58,942 nt of DNA. It comes from Candidatus Acidiferrales bacterium (GTDB lineage: Bacteria; Acidobacteriota; Terriglobia; Acidiferrales; UBA7541). A model generated the notes under the pieces. It did not search any database and was not told the origin of the DNA. It worked only from the letters and a program-made list of their open reading frames with translations. Both the position numbers and the translations under genes were made by a program. Numbering within the stretch: position 1 is the first letter of the stretch; the number at the start of each line of letters is the position of its first letter. Positions 18,448 through 28,852 of this stretch are shown one piece after another. The DNA lies in assembly GCA_035934015.1 (NCBI GenBank), contig DASYYH010000001.1, positions 1 to 58,942 of the forward strand, in the 5' to 3' direction.

Positions 18448-19611
18448 ATGGCCAAAGGCCTGGTAACGATTAGCCAGCGCGGCGCTGACCGCATTCGTAC
18501 TGGTCATCTATGGGTCTATCGCAGCGATGTGCGCTCCGCCGAAGCCGAAAGCGGCGACATCGTTCCGGTCAAGGACGAGCGTGGCAACTTCGTCGGCCAT
18601 GCCTTTTATAGCACGCGCTCGCAGATCGCCGTTCGCCTCCTCACGCGCGACGATGTCGCCGTTGATCGCGCATTTTTCGTCGCCCGCATCCAGGCCGCCG
18701 CTGAATTTCGCAAGCTTGTCGTCGAAAATACAGAAGCCTGCCGCCTCATCTACAGTGAAGCAGACTTGCTCCCATCGCTGATTGTCGACCGCTACGCCGA
18801 TTTCTTCGTCATCCAGACCCTGAGTCAGGGAACAGAGCGCCGCAAAGAGGAGTTCGTCTCGATTCTCACGGAACTTTTCTCGCCTCACGGCATCCTGGAG
18901 CGAAATGATCCGCGCGTCCGCGAACTCGAAGGCCTCGACCGCCGCGTTTCGCTCCTCTCCGGAGAGGTTCCGGAGGAAGTCGTCGCATCGCGAAATGGCG
19001 TTCGCTTTGTCCACGATCTGTACAAAGGGCAAAAGACAGGCGCATTTCTCGACCAGCGTGAAAACCACGCCGTCGCGGCCACCTACGCATCTGGCGAAGT
19101 CCTTGATTGCTTCACCTATCATGGCGGTTTCGCTTTAACCATCGCTTCCCGCGCTGCACATGTCGAGGGCGTCGATCTTTCCAATGCTGCCATCGCCATC
19201 GCTCGCCGCAATCAGGAGCTCAATCAAATCTCCAATGTGACCTTCCGAGAGGCCAATTCCTTTGACGTCCTCAAGGCCTATGACGAGTCCGGCCGCAAAT
19301 TCGATATGGTTATCCTCGATCCTCCTGCCTTCGCCAAAAACCGCGACAGCGTCCCATCCGCTATCCGTGGCTATAAGGAAATCAACCTTCGCGCCATTAA
19401 GCTCCTCAAACCTGGTGGAATTCTCGTTACATGCTCTTGCTCTTACCATATTCAGGAACCGCTGTTTCTTCAGATCGTGGCGGAAGCCGCCAACGACGCT
19501 CGTAAACTGCTTCAAATCGTCGAACGCCGCACGCAAGCTCGCGACCACACGATCCTTCTGACCATGCCTGAAACTCATTACCTTAAGTGTCTGATTTTCA
19601 GAGTATTATAG
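18448..19611 (+). CDS. Class I SAM-dependent rRNA methyltransferase, RlmI-like
   Basis: About 387 residues with an N-terminal PUA domain (LVTISQRGADRIRTGHLWVY), a central RNA-binding linker and a C-terminal Rossmann methyltransferase. The SAM loop is EVLDCFTYHGGFAL, and VILDPPAFAKN is the catalytic motif IV. CSCSYHIQEP carries the nucleophilic-type cysteines of m5C enzymes. The closest characterised relative is RlmI, which methylates C1962 of 23S rRNA, so that activity is likely but not proven. A start at 18430 is also possible; 18448 follows a GAGG element and matches the PUA start. The short spacer to hsp20 contains a promoter, so the two are separately expressed. Confidence 0.9.
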   Translation: MAKGLVTISQRGADRIRTGHLWVYRSDVRSAEAESGDIVPVKDERGNFVGHAFYSTRSQIAVRLLTRDDVAVDRAFFVARIQAAAEFRKLVVENTEACRLIYSEADLLPSLIVDRYADFFVIQTLSQGTERRKEEFVSILTELFSPHGILERNDPRVRELEGLDRRVSLLSGEVPEEVVASRNGVRFVHDLYKGQKTGAFLDQRENHAVAATYASGEVLDCFTYHGGFALTIASRAAHVEGVDLSNAAIAIARRNQELNQISNVTFREANSFDVLKAYDESGRKFDMVILDPPAFAKNRDSVPSAIRGYKEINLRAIKLLKPGGILVTCSCSYHIQEPLFLQIVAEAANDARKLLQIVERRTQARDHTILLTMPETHYLKCLIFRVL

Positions 19612-19657
19612 GTATTGCACACAGTAAAATGCTGTTTCTAAAGGAATAAGAAAATAT

Positions 19658-19686
19658 TTGACATTTATAGACTCATATTATATAAA
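19658..19686 (+). promoter_or_regulatory. hsp20 promoter with embedded operator half-site
   Basis: TTGACA at 19658-19663 and TATAAA at 19681-19686 are 17 bp apart, a near-consensus sigma-70-type promoter about 40 bp before the hsp20 start. AGACTCATA at 19669-19677 inside the spacer is identical to one arm of the palindrome at 869-893. The other arm is only loosely preserved (TATTTGACA for TATGAGTCT). A repressor bound here would block polymerase, a usual arrangement for heat-shock control. Confidence 0.65.
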
Positions 19687-19722
19687 TGCAATGCAGTTAG
19701 ATTCTAATTTGGAGGCTTTAAG

Positions 19723-20178
19723 ATGAATTCAATCTCTCGTTGGGAGCCTTTTCGCGGCAGTTCCTCGCTCCAAGAACAGTTCAATCGCCTTTTTGAGAAC
19801 CGATTCGCCGGGGGAACAGATGAGCAAACTTTGACCGCCTGGGCACCGGCAGTTGACGTCTTCGAAACCGAGAATGAGCTGGTGATCAAGGCCGACCTGC
19901 CGGAAGTGTCCGAAAAGGAATTGGATGTCCGGGTCGAGAACAACATGCTGACGATCCGCGGAGACCGCAAGTTTGAGCAAAAAGTAAAAGAGGAGAACTA
20001 TCTGCGCATGGAGCGGGCCTATGGCTCCTTCAGCCGCAGCTTTTCCCTGCCAAACACGGTGAACACCGAAGCGATTCACGCGGACTATAAGGAAGGGGTA
20101 CTGACCGTCACCTTGCCGAAGCGCGCGGAGTCCAAGCCCAAGCAGGTGAAGATCAACATCACGAACGGGAAGAACTAA
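19723..20178 (+). CDS. Small heat-shock protein Hsp20
   Basis: This 151-residue alpha-crystallin-type chaperone binds unfolding proteins and holds them for refolding by ClpB/DnaK. WEPFRG at the N-terminus, AVDVFETENELVIKADLPEV opening the alpha-crystallin domain, MERAYGSFSRSFSLP and DYKEGVLTVTLPK are standard features. Start ATG 19723 follows GGAGG by seven bases. It is directly upstream of clpB, separated by a hairpin, and a strong promoter lies in front, so the two chaperones form a stress module. The cytosolic location is inferred from lack of a signal peptide. Confidence 0.95.
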   Translation: MNSISRWEPFRGSSSLQEQFNRLFENRFAGGTDEQTLTAWAPAVDVFETENELVIKADLPEVSEKELDVRVENNMLTIRGDRKFEQKVKEENYLRMERAYGSFSRSFSLPNTVNTEAIHADYKEGVLTVTLPKRAESKPKQVKINITNGKN

Positions 20179-20204
20179 CCAAACAGGAGTCCTTCTGTTT
20201 CGAG

Positions 20205-20232
20205 GGGGTCGGAATCGCGGGATTTCGACCCC
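20205..20232 (+). terminator. Hairpin between hsp20 and clpB
   Basis: GGGGTCGGAAT (20205-20215) pairs with ATTTCGACCCC (20222-20232) over 11 positions with one G-U, closing a six-base loop. No T-run follows, so it is at best a partial terminator. It may instead stabilise the hsp20 message or reduce read-through into clpB so that the small chaperone is made in excess. Confidence 0.5.
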
Positions 20233-20289
20233 TGTCGTTCGCTCGAGTCTTTGAACCGGCGTTAGAATTGGAAATTGGGAGGAACGTAC

Positions 20290-22905
20290 ATGCTGCGTTT
20301 AGACAAATTGACCGTGAAAGCTCAGGAAGCGCTGCAATCCGCGCAAGAACTCGCGGCTTCTTCCGGTCAGCAGCAAATCGAGCCGATTCATTTGCTGGCG
20401 GCCCTGCTCGAACAGGGCGAAGGCGTCGTGGCGCCTTTGCTCGCCAAGCTCGGCGCCCAGCCCGATGCGCTCAGTGCCGAAGCTCGCCGCGAAATCGAGC
20501 GCTTGCCGAAAGTTTCTGGAGCCGCACAGCAATATCTCAGCCCGGCATCGAACGACGTTCTGTCTCGCGCTTTTGATGAAGCCGCCCGATTCAAAGATGA
20601 GTACGTCTCCACCGAACACATTCTCCTTGCCATTGCGGGGCTCGACCGCGACCCTGCCGGCCAGTTGCTCGCGCGCAACGGCGCCAGCCATGATGCTATT
20701 CTTCAGGCGCTTGTCAGCGTGCGCGGGAGCCACCGCGTCACAAGCCAGAACCCGGAAACGACCTATCGCGCTCTCGAACAATATGCGCGCGACCTCACTG
20801 ATCTCGCCCGCCGCGGCAAACTCGATCCTGTCATTGGCCGCGACGAAGAAATTCGTCGCGTCATGCAGATTCTCGCTCGCCGCACGAAGAACAATCCGGT
20901 CTTGATTGGCGAGCCCGGCGTGGGCAAGACGGCCATTGTCGAAGGCCTTGCCCAGCGCATCGTCTCTGGCGATGTGCCCGAAGCCCTGAAACCCAAGCGC
21001 ATTGTGGCTCTCGATTTGGCATCTCTTGTGGCTGGCGCGAAATACCGCGGCGAATTCGAGGACCGCTTGAAAGCCGTCCTCAAGGAAGTTACCGAATCCG
21101 AAGGCCAGATCATCCTGTTCATCGACGAGCTCCACACTCTTGTCGGCGCGGGCGCTGCGGAAGGCTCAATGGACGCCTCGAATATGCTCAAGCCTGCTCT
21201 GGCGCGCGGCGAACTCCGCGCCATCGGCGCCACCACGCTCAACGAATATCGCAAGTACATCGAAAAAGATCCCGCGCTCGAGCGCCGCTTCCAGCCAGTG
21301 ATGATCCCCGAGCCTTCCGTCGAGGACACTATCGCCATTCTGCGCGGCCTGAAAGACCGCTATGAAATTCATCATGGTGTTCGCATTCAGGATGCCGCCA
21401 TTGTAGCCGCCGCGATACTTTCGCATCGCTATATTTCCGACCGCTTTCTGCCCGACAAGGCCATCGACCTAGTCGACGAAGCCGCTGCCGGCTTGCGCAT
21501 GGAATTGGACTCCATGCCCGCGGAAATCGACGAAATCGAACGCAAGATCCTGCACATCGAAATCGAGCGCCAGGCGCTCTCAAAAGAATCCGACGCGCAT
21601 TCCCGCGAACGTCTCGCCACGATTCAAAAAGAACTCTCGGCCCTGCGCGAAAAATCAAGCGCGCTCAAGGCTCAATGGCAAATTGAGAAAGACGCCATTG
21701 CCCGCATTCGCAAGATCAAAGGCGAAATCGAAAACCTGAAAACCGAAGAGCAGCGCCTCGAACGCGCCGGCGAGCTCGCCAAAGTCGCCGAAATTCGTTA
21801 CGGCAAACTTGCCGCTGCCGAGCGCGAATTGCAGAAAGCGCAGGACGACCTGAAGAAGCGCCAAAAGGGCCGCGCCATGCTGAAGGAAGAAGTCGGTGAA
21901 GAAGATATCGCGCGCATCGTGGCCAAATGGACTGGCATTCCCGTCGGGCGCCTTCTCGAAGGCGAAGTCCAGAAGCTCGTCCACATGGAAGAGCGCCTTC
22001 GGCAGCGTGTGATCGGCCAGGATGATGCGCTCGCTCGTGTCGCCAACGCCGTCCGCCGGAGCCGATCCGGCCTTTCTGACCCGCACCGTCCGATTGGCTC
22101 GTTCCTGTTCCTTGGTCCGACCGGTGTCGGCAAGACCGAGCTCGCCCGCGCCCTCGCTGAATTTCTTTTCGACGACGAGCGCTCCATGGTCCGTCTGGAT
22201 ATGTCCGAGTACATGGAGAAGCACTCCGTCGCGCGCATGATTGGCGCGCCTCCGGGATATGTCGGCTACGAAGAGGGAGGCCAGCTCACCGAGCAGGTGC
22301 GCCGCCATCCCTATTCCGTCGTTTTGCTCGACGAAATCGAGAAGGCACATCCCGACGTCTTCAATGTTCTGCTCCAAATTCTCGAAGATGGCCGTCTTAC
22401 CGACGGCAAGGGTCGCACCGTCGATTTTCGCAACACGGTTATCGTGATGACTTCCAACATCGGCTCCTCCGCGATTTTCGAGCTGGTCGCCAGCGACCCC
22501 AAGCGCGCTCGCGCCGAAGCCATGGAAGCGCTCCGCCAGATTTTCCGGCCGGAGTTCTTGAATCGCGTGGACGACATCGTTATTTTCCAGCCGCTCGGCA
22601 AAGAACAGCTCGATCGCATTGTTGCGCTCCAGCTCGTGCAGTTGGAAAAGATGCTTGCAGCCAAGCACGTAACGCTGCGCCTCGCGCCCTCAGCACGCGA
22701 ATTGCTGCTGCGCGAAGGTTACGATCCGGCGTATGGTGCGCGGCCGTTGCGTCGCGCGATTCAGCGCCTTGTGCAGGATCCGCTGGCTCTTGAAATTCTC
22801 GACGGCAAAATTCTTCCCGGCGACGAAGTCCTCGTCGAACCAGATTCAAAGACCGGCGAGATGAAATTCAAGCGCACCGAGGCAAAAATCGGTGCAGCGC
22901 GATAA
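20290..22905 (+). CDS. clpB: Disaggregase ATPase ClpB
   Basis: This 871-residue hexameric AAA+ protein extracts polypeptides from aggregates together with DnaK and small heat-shock proteins. Domains in order are the Clp N repeat (1-145), AAA1 with Walker A GEPGVGKT at about 207, the middle coiled-coil domain (about 400-525) characteristic of ClpB as opposed to ClpA/C, and AAA2 with GPTGVGKT at about 609 plus the C-terminal small domain. Length and the middle domain make the assignment firm. ATG 20290 is preferred over upstream codons because GGGAGGA lies seven bases before it. It follows hsp20 and precedes htpX, giving a proteostasis cluster. Confidence 0.97.
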   Translation: MLRLDKLTVKAQEALQSAQELAASSGQQQIEPIHLLAALLEQGEGVVAPLLAKLGAQPDALSAEARREIERLPKVSGAAQQYLSPASNDVLSRAFDEAARFKDEYVSTEHILLAIAGLDRDPAGQLLARNGASHDAILQALVSVRGSHRVTSQNPETTYRALEQYARDLTDLARRGKLDPVIGRDEEIRRVMQILARRTKNNPVLIGEPGVGKTAIVEGLAQRIVSGDVPEALKPKRIVALDLASLVAGAKYRGEFEDRLKAVLKEVTESEGQIILFIDELHTLVGAGAAEGSMDASNMLKPALARGELRAIGATTLNEYRKYIEKDPALERRFQPVMIPEPSVEDTIAILRGLKDRYEIHHGVRIQDAAIVAAAILSHRYISDRFLPDKAIDLVDEAAAGLRMELDSMPAEIDEIERKILHIEIERQALSKESDAHSRERLATIQKELSALREKSSALKAQWQIEKDAIARIRKIKGEIENLKTEEQRLERAGELAKVAEIRYGKLAAAERELQKAQDDLKKRQKGRAMLKEEVGEEDIARIVAKWTGIPVGRLLEGEVQKLVHMEERLRQRVIGQDDALARVANAVRRSRSGLSDPHRPIGSFLFLGPTGVGKTELARALAEFLFDDERSMVRLDMSEYMEKHSVARMIGAPPGYVGYEEGGQLTEQVRRHPYSVVLLDEIEKAHPDVFNVLLQILEDGRLTDGKGRTVDFRNTVIVMTSNIGSSAIFELVASDPKRARAEAMEALRQIFRPEFLNRVDDIVIFQPLGKEQLDRIVALQLVQLEKMLAAKHVTLRLAPSARELLLREGYDPAYGARPLRRAIQRLVQDPLALEILDGKILPGDEVLVEPDSKTGEMKFKRTEAKIGAAR

Positions 22906-22977
22906 AACGGCAGCAATGGCTCGATTGACGCTGAACATCAGGCACTCTAAACTGGTTGTGCGGCTTACGGAGAATCC

Positions 22978-23838
22978 ATGAAGACCATCAAGACCCTGTT
23001 TCTTCTCACATCGCTTACCCTCTTGCTTGTCCTCGGTGGCAAAGCGATTGCCGGAACGCGCGGCATGACCTTCGGCCTCATTCTTGCCGTGGTCATGAAC
23101 GGCGTCTCCTACTTCTTCTCCGATAAGATCGCCCTGATGTCCAGCGGCGCTCAGCCGGTCACGCGCGAGCAGGCACCGCGCCTTTACGCCGTCATGGAGC
23201 GCCTCGCCGCCAAGGCGGGTTTGCCTATGCCGAGACTCTATGTCAGCCCGCAGCCTGCTCCGAACGCATTCGCCACTGGCCGTAATCCGCATCATGCCGC
23301 CGTCTGCGTCACAGCCGGACTGATGCAAATCATGAACGATGACGAACTCGAAGGCGTCATTGCCCACGAGCTTTCTCACGTGCGCAATTATGACATCCTC
23401 ACATCTTCCATCGCCGCCACGCTCGCTGGCGCTATCACCTGGGTTGCGGAAATGGGCCGCTGGGGCTTGATCTTTGGCGGTTACGGCGGGAACTCGCGCG
23501 ACGGCGAAGGCGAAGGCAATGCCATCACTGCGATCCTGATGCTCATCCTGGCGCCTCTTGCTGCACTCTTGCTCCAGCTGGGCGTTTCGCGCCAGCGGGA
23601 ATATCAAGCCGACGCCTCTGGCGCCAAAATGGTCGGCCATCCATTCGGCCTGATTAGCGCTCTCCAGAAACTCGAGGCTTACAACAAGAAAATCCCCATG
23701 CAGATTTCCTCTTCGACATCTGCTCTGTGCATTGTCGCGCCGCTGCAGGCCCGCCAGATGTTCGCCAATCTCTTCAGCACGCATCCTCCGCTGGACGATC
23801 GCATCGCCATCCTGAAAAACATGCATATCACGCGTTAG
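22978..23838 (+). CDS. htpX: Membrane protease HtpX, M48 family
   Basis: This 286-residue zinc protease is anchored in the inner membrane and degrades damaged membrane proteins alongside FtsH. Two N-terminal hydrophobic segments (about 7-25 and 30-48) precede the catalytic motif VIAHELSHVRNYD (HExxH). Further hydrophobic stretches follow near 145-165 and 180-205, and EYQADASGA provides the third zinc ligand. PNAFATGRNPHHAAVCVTAGL is also conserved in HtpX. It lies 72 bp after clpB in the same direction. Heat- or envelope-stress control is likely from this context. Confidence 0.95.
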   Translation: MKTIKTLFLLTSLTLLLVLGGKAIAGTRGMTFGLILAVVMNGVSYFFSDKIALMSSGAQPVTREQAPRLYAVMERLAAKAGLPMPRLYVSPQPAPNAFATGRNPHHAAVCVTAGLMQIMNDDELEGVIAHELSHVRNYDILTSSIAATLAGAITWVAEMGRWGLIFGGYGGNSRDGEGEGNAITAILMLILAPLAALLLQLGVSRQREYQADASGAKMVGHPFGLISALQKLEAYNKKIPMQISSSTSALCIVAPLQARQMFANLFSTHPPLDDRIAILKNMHITR

Positions 23839-24089
23839 CCGCTTGCCTCTTTGCACGGTTGCCGGGTCATTGAACTAGCCGATTTCTTCTCTGAGAATAA
23901 TCCACAGGGTGAAGGTAAAGATTTCAGAGCTGTGTTATCTTGGCCGCACGCTGCCCCTTAGTACAGCTTCTTGTAACTATAAGATAATAAAAACGATACA
24001 TTGGTCTTCACGCCGTCTGGAAGATTGGCCATCCCCGTGCTTCCTCCCTCTCTAGGCAGGGGGATTGAAGTCCAAGGAGAGACGACGAC

Positions 24090-24959
24090 ATGTTAGAACA
24101 ACGCGAAAATTCAGTGGTTACGCCGGAACAACCGGCGACTCCCCGGTGGGTGGGAATTGGTGTTGCATTGCTGGCTGTGGTTTCCCTGATAGCTTTGGGC
24201 ATCGGCTGGACAGCTGAGAACGCCACGAAAAGTACCGACAAGGCGCTGGCGGCGCAGTTGCAGACCGATAATCAAGCGCAGACGGTCCTGGAACAGCGGC
24301 TGCAGCAAGCCGAAGAGACCAACGCACAGATGCAAGGCGAATTGAGCGTCATCACCAATCGCCTCAAGCTGACCCAAGGCGAACTCGCCAATACGCGAGT
24401 CCAGGCGAAGCATGTTAAGGCGGACAACGAGAAGCAGTTCGCCGCCGTAGCACAGCAAGAGCAGCAATTGAACACGCAATTGGCCACCAAGGCGAGCTCG
24501 GATGATCTGAACAAGCTCGGCACGGATGTCAATGGCGTGAAGACCGCTCTGGACACCACCAACCAGAACCTGCAAATGACGAAGGACCAATTTGGCAATC
24601 TCATCGCCCGCAACCATGACCAGATCGAAGAACTCCGTCGCATGGGCGAGCGCAACATCTACGAGTTCACCGTCAGCCGCAGGGGCGTCAAGCAGCATGT
24701 CGGCGATCTGACCGTTGAGCTCCATGCCACCAACGTCAAGAGGCAGATGTTCACGTTGACGATCCTCGTTGACGACAAGCAGTTCGAAAAGAAAAACCGT
24801 TCCGCCGACGAACCGATTTACTTCTATACGCATGAGTATCAGACGCCGCTCGAGATGGTCGTGAACTCCGTAGGCAAGAACAAAGTCACGGGCTACCTGA
24901 GCGTGCCGAAGAATGCGGTGCCTGCCGCGGCGCCAGCAGCGAGCGGGACAGGCCAGTAG
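24090..24959 (+). CDS. Membrane-anchored coiled-coil protein, unknown
   Basis: I cannot assign this 289-residue protein to a characterised family. After about 20 polar residues a single membrane segment runs from about 21 to 40. A long Gln/Ala/Leu-rich coiled coil follows (about 45-190), with heptad-like QLQ/LEQRLQQAEE patterns. A C-terminal beta-rich domain (IYEFTVSRRG...VELHATN) ends in a Pro/Ala tail. The topology suggests a periplasmic rod. A GGAGAG sequence precedes ATG 24090 by about nine bases. The 250 bp upstream have no gene; a strong terminator follows the stop. Confidence 0.65.
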   Translation: MLEQRENSVVTPEQPATPRWVGIGVALLAVVSLIALGIGWTAENATKSTDKALAAQLQTDNQAQTVLEQRLQQAEETNAQMQGELSVITNRLKLTQGELANTRVQAKHVKADNEKQFAAVAQQEQQLNTQLATKASSDDLNKLGTDVNGVKTALDTTNQNLQMTKDQFGNLIARNHDQIEELRRMGERNIYEFTVSRRGVKQHVGDLTVELHATNVKRQMFTLTILVDDKQFEKKNRSADEPIYFYTHEYQTPLEMVVNSVGKNKVTGYLSVPKNAVPAAAPAASGTGQ

Positions 24960-25015
24960 ACACGAGTTACCCCTGAATACGCCTCGCGTCGGGAAACTGG
25001 CGAGGGGCGGCGAGC

Positions 25016-25057
25016 TGAAAAGGGAGGCGTTCTGAGGGCGCCTCCCTTTTCATTTTT
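25016..25057 (+). terminator. Strong intrinsic terminator
   Basis: TGAAAAGGGAGGCG at 25016-25029 pairs perfectly (14 bp) with CGCCTCCCTTTTCA at 25039-25052, followed by TTTTT. It lies between the coiled-coil membrane protein gene (+) and the small basic protein gene (-), ending the former and possibly serving both directions. Confidence 0.9.
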
Positions 25058-25064
25058 CTGGAGA

Positions 25065-25235
25065 CTATTCCGCTTTCGAGAGGGATCTCATTTTCCGGCG
25101 CAGGAATATCTTGGCCAGTGCGGGGAGTTTGTCGTGCGGCAGCTTGCCTTGCTCGTAAAGCTTCATCTTGGCCTTCGCGGACTTCCGCTTGCGATGATGC
25201 CGCTTCCAGGCCAGAAACCGCTTGTCGCTTGCCAT
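25065..25235 (-). CDS. Small basic protein, unknown
   Basis: This 56-residue, strongly basic protein (MASDKRFLAWKRHHRKRKSA at the start) contains many Lys and Arg and no cysteine, hydrophobic segment or known motif. The start at 25235 is chosen because GGAGGA lies a short distance upstream and the upstream part of the frame looks non-coding. The charge suggests nucleic-acid or ribosome binding, but this is inference only. It is a single-gene unit facing the terminator at 25016-25057 and divergent from nagA. Confidence 0.6.
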   Translation of the reverse strand: MASDKRFLAWKRHHRKRKSAKAKMKLYEQGKLPHDKLPALAKIFLRRKMRSLSKAE

Positions 25236-25350
25236 GCATATCCTCCGTTCAATCGATGAGTCTATTGATTGTAACCGAGCGTGATATTCTTGCAACCCCG
25301 CGTCACGTTTTTCCGCGCAAGTTTTCCACTTCGTCTAAGATGAGTGCGTC

Positions 25351-26526
25351 ATGCCTCCGTTGATTATTCGCGCCGGCCGCGCCTTTACGCCGCAGGAAGA
25401 AATCCTTGATGCGGCTATTGTCGTCGAGGACGGGAAAATCGCTTCCGTTGGCCGCCGCGACGCCATTCACGCTCCCGCCGGCACCAAGGAATTTCTCGCG
25501 CGCGATATGATTCTCGTGCCGGGCTTTGTTGACATTCACATTCACGGCGCCGGCGGCCATGACGTCATGTCCTCCACCGACGAGGCCCTCAGCGCCGTCG
25601 CGCGCACGGTCGCCGCGCATGGCACGACGTCGCTTGTCGCCACCACGGTCACCGCTCCGCCCGACGAAACTCGTCGCTGCCTGGAAGAAATCGCGCGCTT
25701 CATCAAAAGCCCGGCAAACACCTCTGCTCCTGCGATTCCTACGGCTGAAATCGTCGGCATTCATCTCGAAGGTCCGTTCATCAGCTCGACCAAGCGCGGC
25801 GTCCATCCGCCCGGCGCTATCGCCAAGCCCTCTATCGCTCTCTTCGACCGCTATTTTGAAGCTGCCGACGGAACGGCCAAGATCCTCACGCTTGCGCCGG
25901 AAATCCCCGGAGCCCTGGATCTCGTCGAACGCGGCTACGCCAAAGGCCTCGTCGTCGCTCTCGGCCACACCGACGCAACCTATGAACAGGCGCACACCGC
26001 CATTTTTCGCGGCGCTCGCCATGCCGTTCATGTCTTCAACGCCATGCGCAACTTTTCTCATCGCGAAACTGGCGTCCTCGGCGCTGTGCTCACGGACGAA
26101 TCCGTCACCGCCGAAATCATCGCCGACGGCATTCACGTCGACGACCCTGCGATTCGCCTCTTGCTCGCCGCCAAGGGCACGAATCTCGTTATTCTCGTCA
26201 GCGATGGCATCTCCGCCACGGGCATGCCCGACGGCACATATCGCCTCGGCACATTCGACGTCACCGTCTCGCGCGGCGTTTGCCGCAATCGCGAAGGCAA
26301 ACTCGCCGGAAGCACGCTGACTCTGGACCGCGCCGTCCAGCACATGGTTCACCTCGGTGTGCCGATCATCGAAGCGATCCGCATGGCCACGTTCAATCCC
26401 GCGCGCCGCGTTGGCCTCGAATCGCGCAAAGGCATTCTCGCGCCGGGCGCGGACGCCGATTTCGTTCTTCTCACTCAGGAATTGAAAGTCGCAAATGTAT
26501 ACACCCGTGGCGTGGCGCTTTCCTGA
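25351..26526 (+). CDS. nagA: N-acetylglucosamine-6-phosphate deacetylase
   Basis: This 391-residue amidohydrolase removes acetate from GlcNAc-6-phosphate, feeding amino-sugar and cell-wall recycling. Key motifs are FVDIHIHGAGGHD (metal-site His residues), IVGIHLEGPFIS with the metal-binding Glu, LVVALGHTDATYEQA, AVHVFNAM with substrate-contact His, and ILVSDGISATGMPDG holding the catalytic Asp. The C-terminal NPARRVGLESRKGILAPGADADFV is typical. The gene stands alone: no nagB, nagC or PTS gene is nearby. It is cytosolic. The start at 25351 lies just before the conserved LIIRAGR. Confidence 0.93.
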   Translation: MPPLIIRAGRAFTPQEEILDAAIVVEDGKIASVGRRDAIHAPAGTKEFLARDMILVPGFVDIHIHGAGGHDVMSSTDEALSAVARTVAAHGTTSLVATTVTAPPDETRRCLEEIARFIKSPANTSAPAIPTAEIVGIHLEGPFISSTKRGVHPPGAIAKPSIALFDRYFEAADGTAKILTLAPEIPGALDLVERGYAKGLVVALGHTDATYEQAHTAIFRGARHAVHVFNAMRNFSHRETGVLGAVLTDESVTAEIIADGIHVDDPAIRLLLAAKGTNLVILVSDGISATGMPDGTYRLGTFDVTVSRGVCRNREGKLAGSTLTLDRAVQHMVHLGVPIIEAIRMATFNPARRVGLESRKGILAPGADADFVLLTQELKVANVYTRGVALS

Positions 26527-26543
26527 ACACCACACTTACCTGA

Positions 26544-26801
26544 TTACGAATTCAGTGGAATTTTCAACTCTTCGGTGAGTTTGTAAGGATCGAAGGGGCT
26601 GTTTGCAAAGTACCGTCCGTCAACTTCGAGCGTCGGCACTTTGCGCCGTCCGTCATTGACGCGCATCACGAGTTCCTCTGCTTCCGGTGACTTGTCGATA
26701 TTCACTTCGCGAAATGGAATCCCACGGTCTTTGAGGAATGATTTTGTCCGCCGGCAGTCGCCGCACCAGAACGTTGTGTATATCGTGACCTCGGATGTCA
26801 T
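26544..26801 (-). CDS. Glutaredoxin-like thiol-disulfide protein
   Basis: This 85-residue thioredoxin-fold protein has the active-site CGDC in TTFWCGDCRRTKSFL near residue 13 and the cis-Pro loop KVPTLEV. The size and motif are those of class I glutaredoxins and mycoredoxins; the CGDC variant with following Arg-Arg resembles NrdH/mycoredoxin-like proteins. The reductant and substrate are unknown. It is convergent with nagA (17 bp between stops) and upstream of atpC on the opposite side, with about 100 bp of empty DNA. Confidence 0.88.
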   Translation of the reverse strand: MTSEVTIYTTFWCGDCRRTKSFLKDRGIPFREVNIDKSPEAEELVMRVNDGRRKVPTLEVDGRYFANSPFDPYKLTEELKIPLNS

Positions 26802-26902
26802 TCCTAACTCGCTTTAGTCTTTAACCAACTGTAAAGATGCGGCAGAACTGGCTTCGATTCAACCTTGCAGATTGGAATGTCGCGGGAATAACACGAGTAA
26901 TG

Positions 26903-27340
26903 CTACGAATGGCTCGCGGCCACGGAAGATGCGCCGCCTTTGGAAGCGGCATAGAGCCGCGTCAGCGCGCGATTCAGGGCAAGGTTTGCGCGGTCCCAAT
27001 CGTCAGCCGATGGCCCCTTGCCCAGCGCCGCTCGCGCGCGTTCCATCGCTGCGCGTGCACGCTCGACGTCCACTTCTTCGGCGCGCTCGCATACATCGGC
27101 GAGCACAATCACGCGCCCGGGCAATACTTCCGCGTAGCCGTTCATCACCGCCGCGTAGTGAAGCTGCGAACCCTTGCGATATACCAGCGTGCCGATGCCA
27201 AGCTCCGTCAGCAACGGCGTGTGCCCGGGCAGAACTTCGAGGTAACCCTCCTTGCCGGGTACCTCCACGGAATCCACCGTCTCGCTCAGCACGTACCGCT
27301 CCGGCGTGACGATTTCCAGTTCGATGTGCTCCGGTAGCAT
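26903..27340 (-). CDS. atpC: F1 ATP synthase epsilon subunit
   Basis: This 145-residue subunit has an N-terminal beta-sandwich opening with IELEIVTPERYVLS, then VPGKEGYLEVLPGHTPLLTELG, and a C-terminal helical pair. Epsilon forms part of the central stalk and inhibits ATP hydrolysis through its C-terminal helices. It is the last gene of the ATP synthase operon, 30 bp after atpD. The C-terminal Ser/Ala-rich tail is a few residues longer than average. Confidence 0.93.
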   Translation of the reverse strand: MLPEHIELEIVTPERYVLSETVDSVEVPGKEGYLEVLPGHTPLLTELGIGTLVYRKGSQLHYAAVMNGYAEVLPGRVIVLADVCERAEEVDVERARAAMERARAALGKGPSADDWDRANLALNRALTRLYAASKGGASSVAASHS

Positions 27341-27370
27341 TTTTCGCGCGCCGCTCGCTCCTTTTCCGTT

Positions 27371-28852
<1,482 letters not shown>

